Assembly (NCBI GenBank): GCA_947561395.2
Contig: OX387192.1
Location: 34,927,520 to 34,991,519 of the forward strand
DNA from: Buxus sempervirens
Lineage: Eukaryota; Streptophyta; Magnoliopsida; Buxales; Buxaceae
DNA: 64,000 nt
Direction of reading: 5' to 3'
The first letter of the stretch is position 1, and each line of letters opens with the position of its first letter. This document shows, in pieces, positions 1 to 11,845 of this stretch. Below the pieces are notes generated by a model. The model made no database searches, was not told the origin of the DNA, and was given only the letters and a program-made list of their open reading frames with translations. A program made the position numbers and the translations under genes.

Positions 1-1068
1 GCCCTGTAGAAGGTGGGGTGTGTGTAGTAGCTCAGTCTATATGTCACCTGCTCTGTGGGAAAAATGAGTCCTTTCATGAAAACAAGATTGGTATGTTGCT
101 CCAATAATACTTTTATTTTGAATCTTATGAAAAGATTAGAATATCCTTTGTGGGATTTGTGGCCCCTTTGAAATTTCCCTGAATTAGGAAACCCATTTGC
201 TTAAGGAGATTACTTGGACTTCAAAAAAAATGTTCATTCAGGGAATTAGGGTTTTTTATTTTTATTTTTTCCTTTTTGTGGGGTTCCGGGTAGAAGAGTA
301 GCATGCTCTAACTCCTTTCAGAGGTTCTGATCCCCATTTGACAGCTTGAATAGCAGGGTCCCATCCATGCCTAAATATCTTGGCAACTTGCTCAGATGGC
401 AAGTGGGGTAAATGGATTTACAATATATGATTAACTGTTAAACTTGATTTAGGATCATGATTTGAACACAGATTGATTGTTGGACACGCCTAAAAAGCCT
501 TTTGGCATGGTTGACATCCTATTTTGAACAGTTAACAAGTTTAGGAAATTGCATAAAAAAATTTCTTTCTCTGCTTTATTCGGACCAACAATCTTCAAGG
601 ATAAAATCTGTGAGCTGGGTTTCTCATTTGAGAACTGAATTCTACATAATTCTCTTGCCAAAACTTAATGAGACTCATCTTAGTTTACTAACAGCGATTG
701 AAGTTTAGAATTGTTCTCATCTATTAATAAACTAGACCTATTTAATGCATTGTTTTCCAGCTTTGCACTAGTTCCTTTACGTGCAAGAGAACTTAAGTGC
801 TGATGGACATGTAAGAAGATCCATTACCAACCATATGGAACCCCAAAAGGGGAAGAAGTAAATCTAATAATGCACTTGTACACAAATCTTCAAGAAAGTG
901 GAGTAATGCCATAAATATTAGTAGTTGTGGGGGACCCATGTTAAGGTACCACCTTAAAGGGAGAATGTCCTTTGTATAAACTAAAAATATAGAAGGGTCA
1001 GATTGTCTTGGGTCATGCCATGTGCTTTTCTGTACAATTGGGTAGGTGGCATTGGGGTTTATATTATA
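1..1068. other. Intergenic, no gene recognised
   Basis: Short open frames lie on both strands between 455 and 708, overlap each other and resemble no protein I know. The stretch ends at the CTAG terminus of the Helitron remnant. I see nothing else supportable here. Confidence 0.4.
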
Positions 1069-1760
1069 CTAGGGGGTAACCGCACATGCTCCACACGTGC
1101 AATGAGGTTAAAATTGATAAAAAAAAAAAAAGAAAAGAGAAAAAAAATGTAATAATATGTATAAGAAAAAAAAAGCAAATATAAGTACAAAAGTGATTTA
1201 GTTACCACAATTTCATGACTTTTCCTTTAACAAATAAATTTCATATTTATAAACATTAGAATATGATAATTAATGCAAGAAGGGCAAAGAAAGAAGATTT
1301 GCTAAGAACGTATTCCTTGAAAGCGTAGAAGACAAGGATGTTACGCATGCAAAACCTTTACCACACTTGCGGAACGCCTTTCTAATACCCAAACATAGGT
1401 TGCATCTATAACTGTCACTAAATGAACAACGCATGTGCTGCATTTGAGGCCCTCCCACACTTTGCATTGATTCTAGGATTGAATCAATATTTTGTAAAAC
1501 TTTTATTCTAACTTCATTTTTTGATATTGTTGATTTAAAATAATCTTTAGACATAGCTTTTTCAAACTTTTGTAATAATATCTTAGGATTTGATGGGTTA
1601 CAATATACTAATATTGTTGCAAATAATTTACACAGTATGTATGACATTTGATATAATGAGGCTTCTGTTAAACAATCTTCTATGCTAGTATTTGACTCAA
1701 GCAAGCCATGAAGTTGAGCCGATTCACGAAATGATGTTGTTTCAACACCGGTCACGTTTT
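1069..1760 (-). mobile_element. Helitron remnant: helicase fragment plus 3' terminus
   Basis: On the minus strand, 1755-1270 encodes a fragment like the helicase part of plant Helitron RepHel proteins. It has the typical order of a TSFREAS-like block, 'HGLLE', an acidic-'CL-EAS' block and then 'LFATILVYCNPSNPK'. The start and flanking helicase motifs (Walker A and B) are missing, so this is a relic. Farther along the same strand the DNA ends at 1069 in CCCCCTAG, next to a T on that strand (A1068 on plus). Just before it lies a hairpin-prone GCACGTGTGG/GCATGTGC stretch. A CTAG end with a preceding hairpin and a host T is the known signature of a Helitron 3' end. Orientation and spacing agree with the helicase fragment. 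The 5' end was not found. Confidence 0.7.
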
Positions 1761-3010
1761 TTAAATCTTTGAATTATTGTATTTTCGTTTTTTTTATCAA
1801 TTTTAACCTCATTTGGTGACTGAATTAAGATTCTTTTTAAAAAGTAACATTAAAAACCAATCACAAAAATGACTAAATCTGAATTATATTTAAAAGTATT
1901 ATGTAAAATCAGCATGGCCGTATAAAACAAAAATATGACTAAATTTGAATTATATTTACCGAAGGATTGTTTTCGTAAATGATGAAACATGCATGTCGTA
2001 AGGGACTTTTTGTATAGGTTAATAGATTCACTGATGGATTTAAGTTAAATTTTGTCTTATAAATGAGCCTTTGCTGCATGCTTCAAAGCCTACTTTAATG
2101 ATGGTAGTGGTTAAAGCTTGTTATTACATATACTCATGTGTTTCTTTAAGAAGAAGAAGAAAATAATATGAAGATGTTATAATATATAGTGAATTTTTTG
2201 AAGTTTAGAATTTTATGCCAAGCTCTGAAACGAACAGAGGGAATATGTATAGACCCAGAATTTCTCTTTCTTGAGAAGGCATGTCTGAACCCATGAATCC
2301 TGGCCATAAAATAGAAGTCCAGGAAAACAATGGTAGGAATTGAAGTATCTGCTAGATGGGAGTCAATGCCCAATCTACAAGACTGAATAAGTAAAATCCA
2401 CATTTTAACTGGCATTCCAATACATAATTTTATTAAATATCTAAGCATTTAGTCATTCTTATTACAAGAAGCATACTTCTATATAACACCCATTTGCATA
2501 GACCATAACTTGCGAGAGAGCATGAAGCTCACTGCCCACCATGATTAAGATAACTGAAATGGGAATTTTAATTAGCCTGCAACTGCTATTCAGCCTGCCA
2601 GTTAAAGTTATATTAATATAACTGAAATGGGAATTTGAGCCTGTAACTGCTCCCAACATATGTCCGAGCCTTCATTGTTTTCATGCTTCATTCAAGTATG
2701 CATAGCCTTTTTAAAATCTTATTCCTCTATATCAAACAGCTATTATTGTAGGACATCTTCTTCTATTGTCCTCCCACTATTCTGACTATTATGGGTAATA
2801 TTAATAATGTTTCAGTATATATAACCACCATCAATGCAGAGAGGATCAGTTGATATGTGGACCCTCAAGTCTCCAATTATTACATTGATATTCAATGTAC
2901 TGGTCTTTCCATGATATAGTCAGGATTATTTGATGAGATTATCAGTAGGAATTATTTAATTATGACTTTAAGTAGATATTTTATCACAATAGTTTAGTGT
3001 TTTTATTTTC
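1761..3010. other. Intergenic with transposon debris
   Basis: Short blocks at about 1797-1900 (AAAAAGTAACATTAAAAACCAA and neighbours) resemble the arms of the inverted-repeat elements at 31.1-32.0 kb. Two near-identical AACTGAAATGGGAATTT blocks occur at about 2551-2635. No gene is recognised. Confidence 0.35.
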
Positions 3011-3020
3011 AAAATTTCAG

Positions 3021-3841
3021 GTAAATATTATGCGATTGATATCCTAATATGCATGGTTTTCTTGCACCATATAGAGGAGTTCATTATCATCTTCAAGACT
3101 TTCGACGTGGTAGTCAAGCTAAGGGGGTTAAAGAATTATTTAATTATGCCCATTCATCGTTACAAAACGTGATCAAAAGATGTTTTGGTGTACTGAAGGC
3201 GCAGTTCCCAATTTTGAAATTGATGGCTCCATATCAATTTTCAACACAAAGATATATCGTTGCGACAACAATGGCTATACATAATTTTATTCAACAAGCT
3301 GCATTATATGATGAGCACTTTAAACAATATGAAGATGAAAAGTGTATATGCGAAGATGAAGAAAGATCCTTTGATGATGAACTAGATCCTGATGGCATCA
3401 TTCAACAGCAGCTGTTTGGGGAGATGGGCTGTATTAGAGATACGATTACAAATGCTATAAAGCTTGCACATGATAGTGGTCATATTAGTTTTAGTTAATT
3501 ATATATATTTTTGAATTTGATATATATGTGGGGTTTTTATTTCATAAATGGTATTTTCCTTTGTTATAGATTAATTTCTATATTGTCTTGATAGATGGAT
3601 TTATTTTGTAAGATGCACTCATTCTTGTTTTTTATTTGTTGTCAAAACATATTTTTGCTTTTTTTTTAGTTTTTGTTTTTCCTTAACTAAAAAGCACTTA
3701 CTAAGTGCTTAATACATGTGTTTACCAAACACCAATTTTTTGAGATTAGAACTTTTTACAACTACGGATAAGTACTTAAATAAACCAACTTATCTTCTAA
3801 GTGCTTATCTATAAGCACCAGCAATTCCAAACGCCACCTTA
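3021..3841 (+). pseudogene. PIF/Harbinger transposase 3' relic with right terminus
   Basis: The frame from 3049 to 3498 encodes about 149 residues matching the C-terminal half of plant Harbinger (DDE_Tnp_4, HARBI1-like) transposases: 'GFLAPYRGVHYHL' near the start, 'NYAHSSLQNVIKRCFGVLK' in the middle, then 'ATTMAIHNFIQ' and an acidic tail. Upstream, after a likely acceptor ending at 3020 (TTTCAG), the reading GKYYAID is followed by YPNMHGF in a different frame, so an indel has broken the gene; the earlier catalytic aspartates are absent. Downstream, 3798-3838 looks like an element end (AAGTGCTTAT...CCAAACGCCACC) followed by TTA at 3839-3841, fitting a 3-bp Harbinger target site. The left end was not found, so this is a truncated dead copy. 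Confidence 0.75.
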
Positions 3842-3867
3842 AAATCGTGAAAAGCAGCATCTAACGC

Positions 3868-3921
3868 AGCGCTGCCTGACTGAATCTTAATTATTTTTAA
3901 AAGTATCACTAAAAATTAAAG
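3868..3921. repeat. Arm fragment of a dispersed inverted-repeat family
   Basis: GACTGAATCTTAATTATTTT and AAAGTATCACTAAAAATTAA closely match the arms of the long inverted-repeat elements at 31.1-31.5 kb and 31.6-32.0 kb. No partner arm is nearby, so it is a solo fragment. Confidence 0.5.
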
Positions 3922-4044
3922 GAAGAAAGGTGGAGTGGGGCCGCCAGATGTGCATAGCCGCAGCAACATTCTGAAACAAGAAAGGAAAGGAAAAAGGATG
4001 CAGTGAGGAAGAAGAAGTGGAAAAAGGTGAAGAAGAAGAGGAGG

Positions 4045-5151
4045 ATGCAGAGGGCGAAAGAAATTTTTATTTTGACGGCTGCGAAGGGAGACCTTTCTCA
4101 GGTGTGTTTGTTCCGAAACGCGATCCTTGCTTTCCTCTTGTGTGAAATGGGCTGGTGGTGGATGCTGATAGGTTGTGGCGATTTGTATATTGTAATTTCT
4201 GCTTCCATTGTTTATATTTTCTTAGTTGTCATTGATTGGCACTTTTTCCACTTCCTTCTTTTTGCTTCAAAATAAAAAAATAGAAAGAAAGAAACCCTCG
4301 AAGCTCCTTAATTCGTATGTGGATCTGAAAGTTAACGGGAAATTCCCCTCAAATTTTCCCTATTTTAAGGTGTGGAATTTCGAAATCGAATTGGTGTTTC
4401 AAGAAAGCTTTTTATTTCCATCATATTTTATTAAAGGGAATCTTGTTGATACATCTTGGATGGAAATAGTAATTGCAAAAGAATAGACACACCCTGGCAC
4501 AAAACTTTTAGGTGTAAATTTTCCGAAAGTAATTGTCAAGTTATACAAAATAAGATAACAAACTTAGGCCATCCTTTTTCTACGTTGAGTTTGATGAGGT
4601 TTTATGTAAATCCGAATAACTAATGCTTAGAATTAAGACGAAATGTTGAGATTCTGGCCTAATGGGTTTGAATTTTAAATTCGACAAAGGAGAATGTGTT
4701 TTTTTTTTCTTTAATTAAAATGTATAATTCGGTAAAAATGTTGCATATCTCCATAACTTTTGCAAAAAGATTAATTCTTAGAGCAGTATTTTTGGGCCAT
4801 TGCAGTTATATCATATATTGTCAGTAATTTTCCCTTTATTTTAACAAAAATTATTGAATTATACTAGAAATTTAATCATTTTTGTGTGTGGATTTTCTGG
4901 ACTTTTGCAGTTCCTTTAGTCCTCAACACCTTGAACATAGCCTTGCTTGATTATGATTCGGAGGAATATTATCTTCTACAAGTTTTCATTAAATTGATTT
5001 CAAGGCACTTGGAATTTTGTATGACATTGTGCCTCAAGCATGTAATTTTCTTTTGACCATGCAGTGACTATATAACATCTGCAGAAGCTGTAATGCTTGA
5101 GAGGCAAAGCTTCGATGACTTTTTCACCATTAAAGAATCAGGGAAGCTATA
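4045..5151 (+). other. Candidate short multi-exon gene, unrecognised
   Basis: Two exon-like pieces stand out. The first starts at the ATG at 4045 (MQRAKEIFILTAAKGDLSQ) and meets a GGTGTG donor at about 4101. The last follows an acceptor near 5064 (CCATGCAG) and reads DYITSAEAVMLERQSFDDFF followed by about eight more residues to a TAA at 5149-5151. A possible middle piece follows the acceptor TTTTGCAG at 4909 (PLVLNTLNIALLDYDSEEYY), but its phase does not join cleanly to the last piece with the obvious donor. I recognise no family. It could be a real small gene, a degraded gene or chance. Confidence 0.25.
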
Positions 5152-6980
5152 ATTGTCTGCCTGTCTCTGCAATCAAGGGCATACTTTGCTGCTTATTTTG
5201 AACTTTCACCACCTAAGGTACATGAGGTCAGGGACACATATTCTAAGTATATTATCATTTTTTTTTGCTTAGAGTTTCTGTATTTCATCTCATGGAAAAG
5301 AACAAGAATCATTGTGGAATTTTGTCTTTTCCTGGCATTTACCGTAGTTAAAATGCAGGAAAGGGATATGCTCTGTTTCTTATTGCTAATTGTATGAATT
5401 TCTTGTTTCTAATTGTAGGGAAGACATCAAATGATACATAAAAAATCTTTTACCTTTTGTCCAAAATATCTGTCAAATTTAGTATTTCCTGTGGATAATT
5501 TTCAGGAAATTCAAAACCTGCAATAATTACTTGTCATTGACTGAGTCGTGCAATGAATTCATCAGACCGTACAACTGCAGTCAGTCATCTAATGAGGAAG
5601 GATGTGACAATCCCTTCCCATGCTTCTATCAGCATGCCCTGTATCTTTAGTTCAATAACACTTTGGAAAGGTTGTCAGGATATTGGATGTATACCCTTTT
5701 CAACTCTTAGCTGATAGAGCTCCAAGGAAGCCTTCTCTAGTTGCCAAAATAAAACCTTGTCATTTACATGGCATAAATTCTTAGACTATCCATGTCTTGG
5801 CAAGTCTGAATTCTCTTGCTGGGAATTTTCTATCTCATTCATGACTAAGGGAAGGATTTTGATGGATACACCTTTTTCCTAGATACTATGATTATGATAT
5901 TTTTCTTTAATCAGAGCTAAGATGTAGCATTGGTTATCAATGGAAAAACCTGCACAATGTCATTTCCCCACCACCCAAGCAATTATAGACAGTTTAGACA
6001 AAAAAGAGGGTGGTGCCTCCTGTTTCTTTAGATGGTTTATAGTAACATGCCGTTTTTTATGATGTTTCAATGACTTGAGGCAATAGATCTTCAGTCCTTA
6101 AAGCCCATGTTAAGGCAAAACAACACCCTTTTTTTTCCACCGCCATGCAATGGAATTTAACATGATTATTTGATCCAGGTTCATTGTTTCAAGTAGGACT
6201 TGTTAGTGGCTCTAAATTTAATCAACCTGTGTGGATAGGTGATCTTTGGTTGGCAGTGAGCTGTCTTGAGGATATATTATTATTATTATTATTATTTTGG
6301 AAAATGATGATCTCCTTTGCTGAGATGTGGCAAAACCTGGGATTAACTTGTCCTTATGTTTAATTTTTTATGTTGTAATTTCAATAGTTCCCAAGATAAT
6401 ATATGAAAATAGAAAACCAAAGAGCAATGGGTAACACTGGTTTGGTGGACTAAGACAAATGGAAAAAAGGAGGCAACCTACATGTGTAAACATTCAAAGG
6501 CTACTCACACAAATGACATCATTACCCCCCCTCGCTATATCATTTCCATTGAAGCTATTGCATAAACAAAGTCCTCCCTTCCCACTCCACCCCTACTTGG
6601 GCTGTCAACTAACTCATTGACCAGCCACGGCACTTAAAATAATTTTCTGTGTGGAGTTGGGCAGTCTTAGAAGATATCCATCTCCTGGCATAGGTGCTAG
6701 AAGAAGAAATCCAATGGAATATGTTGATTATCCCTCTTTGTACATAGGATATTAAGGATTTTATATACTGGCTACCCAGCAAGCATTAGAGCCGTCATTA
6801 AGCATGACATCTGCCGAAAGATGGTTCTTACATAAATTCTTCATATCCAACCTTGATTATGTCCTAGTTGATATATTGTAGTTTTATGATGCCTGCACTT
6901 TTGTAGGATTCTTCCTACTCGTGTGGACAACAGCACATTGATAAGGTGGATGGGCCATTCTTTGTAGTATTTGCATATTA
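5152..6980. other. Intergenic, no gene recognised
   Basis: AT-rich sequence with a short (TTA)n run at about 6279-6296. No coding frame I could tie to a protein family was seen. Confidence 0.4.
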
Positions 6981-6984
6981 CAAA

Positions 6985-7190
6985 CAACACCATTACTACC
7001 CACCACTATTACCAACATAACCACCACAGCCACACAAGCACCACTACTACCACTACCTCCGTACAACTACCGCTATACCAACTACTAACACTACCACCAC
7101 CACCACACCACTAATACTAGCACCAATGCAACTATTATTAATAGCACAACAACTACCAGTACAACCATAGCTAATACTACTACTATCATT
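6985..7190. repeat. Imperfect ACC/ACT trinucleotide repeat
   Basis: About 200 bp of interrupted CCA, ACT and ACC triplets. They make artefactual open frames on both strands, including a glycine/valine-rich one on the minus strand. Confidence 0.8.
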
Positions 7191-7623
7191 ACGTACAGTT
7201 TCTAAATTATGATCATTAAGCTTATCAAATGTATTTACTGATTTTTAAAATCATATGTTATTGCATGGCAGTTTTTGTCACTTGTTTTCAAAAACACAAA
7301 AATCTTGCCAAACAGCCTCTTAATTTGCTAATTGTCCCTAATTCCATCCATGTATTCCTGTTAGGGTCATGATAGTATCCTAAATAGACTCTCAAGTGCA
7401 CCAGTCCTCTAAATAGATTCAATTTGTCTAGTGGTTTAAAGGTGGCTGATCAAGTATAAATGTTTCTGGTGTATATGTGATCATATTAGGATCCTGAATA
7501 CAATCATGTGATCTAACACATCTAGGAAAATCTAATGCCATAGTTAAGAGATTCTCATCATTCTAGTGAACCATAGTAAAAGATAACAGAATTTTTATCC
7601 TTGCTACTTCATCTTTTTCTGTC

Positions 7624-7881
7624 TTGGTGTCAGGTTTTGTAGAGATTCTCGAAGAACTTAAAAGCATACAAGCCTTTGGATACCGATGCTCAGTAATTAG
7701 CATAGGTGGATCTCACTGTCTGTCCTTTGAGCCAAGTAGACAGTATGGCATGAAGCTGCCAGGGATAGAAGCTCCTGGAAAAAGAGTTCAAATGCTTTTT
7801 AAAATTATTTTGATTTCCTGTGGGATGGGTCCGTTTCCATCAAATGGTCCTCGCTTTATGAAACATCCTTCTGTCAATTAG
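7624..7881 (+). other. Unrecognised open frame, possibly an old exon
   Basis: An open frame of about 85 codons follows a possible acceptor (TTGGTGTCAG). It begins at a TTG, so it has no true start, and ends at TAG. The text includes 'FVEILEELKSIQ' and 'GGSHCLSFEPSRQYGMKLPG'. It reads more like protein than random AT-rich DNA, but I cannot name a family and see no matching upstream exon. It may be a relic of a retroelement or a gene. Confidence 0.2.
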
Positions 7882-7889
7882 GTGACCCT

Positions 7890-9120
7890 AGATTTTTGTG
7901 ACAGAAGACTTTTAGTTTGAAAGAAACAACCTCTATTAAATCCCTGATCAGTCTTTATGAATCTCACCATACAATCTCTGATTAGCCTGTCTGCACCTGC
8001 TTTACCAAGGTTAGAATAGAGCTGTTCAGGGGAAAATTCAGTTTGCGTCAATCGATTTTTCACTTAGGTTTACTTCTATCCAACCCACTTAATTGGTTGA
8101 TCCTAGTGATTTGTTTTTTATTATATTCACCAAGGTGATAATTTTGTAAAAGCCAAGGATAAAACACTATTTGGTATCTACAGAAGCATATTCTTTTACT
8201 CTACTTTTGTAGATAGTCTGGCCTTCCAAGGTTTTGCCACCAATAGGCCGTTTAAAGGAGAAAAGAGTTTTCATCTCTCCGTGAAGCCAAACCGTGGTTT
8301 TCTAAAAGAAAATAGGCTTTTTGGCATCTAAACATATTGAAAACACTCCTAATTTCACCTAAGACAACCTTGGAGAAGGCTAGCCAAATGTGGTTAGTAA
8401 TTATGTGCCCTGCCACTAATCTGTACTGTTATATTTAATTGGAAGCGGTGCTTTAGAGAATGTGCCAAACACACAATTTGTTTTCCTAAAACAACCTTGT
8501 AATGGTAGAACATGATTTCGATTTGGGGCGTTTTGATTTCTTGTACACTGGCACTATGATTCAAAGTTTTCCTTCTTTGAATGGTTTATTAAGTAAATTA
8601 CTCAAGAAAACAAATTAAATAACTAAACATTTGGATGAAGATTCCGAAAGTAACTGAGGAACATAAATGCAACCACCCCACCTACCCTCATGTGAAGCCT
8701 TGTGGGTGGGACCATTATTATTCTTAAATAGAATTTTGTCCTCATAGAAAAATAAAAAACGAAAAATGAAATATAAAAAAATCTTCAGAGGAAAAGAAGA
8801 AAGGAAAGTTGCGGTTGCAACTGCCTATGGATGAGAAATTAAACGCATGAAATAAAGAAGACATCTTATCGTTTACGAAGTTCAACAATGACCGTACATT
8901 TTCATGGAAGAAGAGTGGTGGTACAAACCTTACATTACAGCCCCCAGAATACACAAGGATTAGGCTAACAAATTTCTCATGTACATGATCACTATGTGAA
9001 GACTTAGCACAATAGTATCTTGCTGAGATTAGCTTCACTTATTTAAAATTTTACACCTTCCAAGAATGTATCTTCTCAATACTTCTTTGCATGCGGTTGC
9101 AAAAGCTAGAAGACGGATAA
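7890..9120. other. Intergenic / 3' flank, no gene recognised
   Basis: No convincing frame was found. The right-hand part probably includes the 3' UTR of the minus-strand gene that ends at 9124. Confidence 0.4.
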
Positions 9121-9123
9121 TTG

Positions 9124-9542
9124 TCATGTGTTTACATTAGAGGACCTTCTTGATTTATCAGGTCGCTTGCAGGATCTGGTGCTGAATGAATTATATTTTC
9201 CCTGTCCGCTCTTCCTTCTCGGCTGAGAAGACTGGGGAATGAAAACTCCAGTTCCCTTGCTTTCCCGTCGGCAGCATTGTTCATATAACAAGTGAGAAGG
9301 TGCAGTCGGATATGCTCCAGAGACACCCTGAGGACACCAACACAGTAAGCCACAAAACAGCCATTATAGAGCCTTCTACAACAGAAAAAGAGAGATACAA
9401 GGTTGCAGATATATATACATATATTCACCTGATGTGAAGAAGAGGAATAGTTAGAGACGGGATCCTCCTCGTCGTCCATGATTAGAAGAGAAATTTGGCG
9501 GCTCAATTCAGCAAAGAACGCATCATCTTCTACGACTTCCAT
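9124..9542 (-). CDS. Small plant protein of unknown function (two exons)
   Basis: Exon 1 runs 9542-9429 and exon 2 9327-9124, joined in phase 0 by a GT-AG intron; together they encode 105 residues. The N-terminal part is acidic and starts MEVVEDDAFFAELSRQISLL, followed by an IMDDEEDP block. The C-terminal half is basic and low in complexity, with GTGVFIPQSSQPRRK at about residues 64-78, a 'YNSFSTRS' stretch and a lysine/arginine-rich end. I recall the same arrangement (an acidic 'FF-LS-Q-SLLIMDD' head and a 'GTGVFIP..S..PRRK' tail) in short uncharacterised proteins across seed plants, so the gene is probably real and conserved, with no known role. There is no signal peptide or membrane segment. 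The upstream in-frame codons are taken as 5' UTR because the family similarity starts at this methionine. Confidence 0.75.
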
Positions 9543-10872
9543 GGCTACTTCAGGTACGTGTATCTCGTATCCCTTGTGACTTTGTTTGCTTGAGAGAACA
9601 AGGAAACAGGTCACAGTGGACTGATACAAAACCAAGACAAGGAAAAAAATGACCTTACCCAACACTAGCCCTGTGTTTCACTCCTCTTTCTTGTTCAGGG
9701 GGGGTGTTAATGGAGATAGCTTTAATAGATGAAGCAAAGAGGAAGGAGTTGAGTTGGGGCAGATGGGGATGGAAGGTGTGAGTGTTGTGGTGGGGTCAAG
9801 GTGGCAGTTGGCCACTCTGTAATTGAGTCTCAACCCCACAAGAATCATCGAGTGTGTTAATGATATTATCCAGTTGGGAAAGAGATGAGGAGGTGCCTGC
9901 CATAAACCAGAACAAGATATCTAATCCAAGATAGACTTGACATCCCTAAGACACATGCTTGTTGATGGGTCTCTCACTCTCCCGTCTCCATTCTCCTATC
10001 CAATTTTGGGAACCAGGTATGGCTCCACGTCGACTCTTTTCGTTTCTCTGTCACAGCGCTCAACAGCCAATGGGATAAACCCCACAGACTTCTTTTAAGA
10101 CACTCGATGCTTGTTGCCTGATGGTCCCACGTCAGCATCTGCTCTTCTTCTACTTCTCCGGAATGCAAATCAAAAGCAAATCAAGTGGCGAAGTAGCAAA
10201 AACTGAATTATGACGGAGCGTGAGTGAGGTGGAATCACATGGTTCGGTGGAATCACCGGCTGGGATGAAGTATGGATGCGTGGGCCCTCTACTGCCATGG
10301 GCATCTATCCGTGCATTTCAAGCTGGTTCCGATGCCCACTGAGTGGCTGCAGACGAACCAGCTGCCCACCGAGTGGCTGCAAACTAAACGCTCTCGAGTG
10401 AGGTTGGTCCACAAGCTTTCCCTGTTTGCTGCGGGACCCGCGCTCTATTATTGCCTTTTCCTTGTTTCTTGGACTGGATATCTAGGTTCTGGAGTAACCG
10501 TCGGCATTCAAGTGAAGAGTAATAATCAGGTGAGCTTGCGTGGCTCTTGCTTTCCACGTGGCGCTATATCATTAGTTCATGACAGGCTACTGGCGGATGT
10601 CGTGTCTGACGTGTTCTGTTTGTTTGCCAATTGCGGGTGAGAGCCGTCTGATCTGGATCATCAGCGGAATATAGTGTTTCAGTGTTTTGCCTTAACAGTG
10701 TTGGGGATTTGCAGAATCATGCCAATGTTAGAATATTAACGTAAACAAGATGCAGCCACTGTCGGGTGTGCTGATGATCTGGGTTCAAAACCCTTGATCA
10801 GCAATGCTTCGGTCAGAAAAGCACGAGTGGTATCATATATACTTCAATCCTTACACATGGAATGAAATCGTT
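9543..10872. other. Promoter side of the small gene; otherwise no gene
   Basis: This segment lies upstream of the minus-strand gene at 9124-9542 and has a higher GC content than its surroundings at 10.0-10.6 kb. An open frame at 10272-10640 matches nothing I know and contains a short internal repeat (GAGTGGCTGCA at about 10340 and 10370). I do not call it a gene. Confidence 0.35.
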
Positions 10873-11026
10873 TGCCGCGTGAGGATGAGGGTGCGGCAGA
10901 CACTGTTGCGGCCGTGAGATGCTTCCACGTAGACCATCTCATGGATCTTGTTTTCAGGCTGTGAGATGCTCCACGTGAAGCATCTCATAGTCGCAGCGGT
11001 GTCTACGGCATAGGGTGCACGCGGTA
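10873..11026. mobile_element. MITE-like element with ~68-bp inverted arms
   Basis: The left arm begins TGCCGCGTGAGG and the right arm ends GCACGCGGTA; read in opposite directions the two agree over about 68 bases. Shared blocks include GCAGACAC-GTTGCG and the core GTGAGATGCTTCCACGTAG / CATCTCA. Only about 17 bases separate the arms, so the transcript would fold into one long hairpin. The same core is found in elements at 32.47, 35.13 and 35.66 kb. No clear target duplication was seen. Confidence 0.7.
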
Positions 11027-11215
11027 TGTTGAAAGAAAAAGAGAAAGAAAAAGAGGAAATGGTTTTTCAACTGTCAAAGTTTTAAGTAAATTGAGGTAGT
11101 TATGACTATTATACCATCTTAACAATTATGCCAAATGGCTTTTCAACGGTTGTCATGATTTCCGAGGGGCTAAAAACGTTTTTGTTTTTTTAAGTACTAG
11201 GTAGGTAGTGGGGTG
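11027..11215. repeat. Dispersed repeat shared with 35.9-36.1 kb
   Basis: Blocks such as TCAAGTTTTAA-GAATTGAGG and TATGACTATTATACC, in the same order, link this segment to 35960-36130, where the copy lies next to a Helitron-like CTAG terminus. It is probably a fragment of a non-autonomous Helitron. Confidence 0.45.
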
Positions 11216-11229
11216 TGACTATGAGTGTG

Positions 11230-11530
11230 AGTAGCGATGGCAACGGTGCGGTTAAAATTGATAAATCGAATCCAATCAAACGATTAGATTTGGTTTTAGG
11301 TTTTCATTAATCAGTTTATAAAATCGATTCAGTTTCAAATTTTATTATCAAACTAAACCAACCGACTAAGGAATAAGGATGGTTTGGTTTATCTGTTAAA
11401 CGGAACCAACCCAAACCTATTAAGGTTGGTTTGGAGTTTGTATTGGTTGGTTTGGGTTTCATACTAAAAAAAACCACTTTGGTTTCAATTGGTAGTATAC
11501 ATATCGGTTTAACCGTTGCTATTATGTGAG
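11230..11530. repeat. Degenerate GGTTTGGTT-type repeat
   Basis: Runs of GGTTTGGTTT, AACCAACC, GGTTGGTTTGGG and variants on both strands. Similar tracts occur at 21.78-22.09 kb and 51.66-52.16 kb. Such tracts are common in plant intergenic DNA and give spurious open frames rich in W, F, G, P and N. Confidence 0.65.
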
Positions 11531-11845
11531 TAATTGTTTGCGACATTCAAGGGTTTAAAAATTGTTGAAAGGCCTTCTTCTTTGAAAAGTCGAAAAAAAG
11601 AAGTTATAAATAAGTTATAATATTTTGATATGCTCATAAAATCCAGAAGAAAAGACGACTAAGGTTGGAGCTCTCACCCAAATCCTACGCATTTTAACCC
11701 AAAAAGAATAGATTAAGAGACCTGGACGGCTCAAACAAGAGAAAAACGGACAAGAGCCAAAACATTTATTATTTATTTTATCTCAAGAGGGGATAAAAAG
11801 TCATGAGAAGGAAGCCATTAACGACGGAGTTAGTCAAGGGAAGAG

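Noticed and set aside
10272..10640. 122-codon open frame in a GC-richer segment
   Set aside because: No recognisable domain, no clear promoter or homology; the composition can explain the length.
10775..10800. GGGTTCAAAACCC block resembling a tRNA T-loop
   Set aside because: No D-arm or acceptor stem lies at the proper distance.
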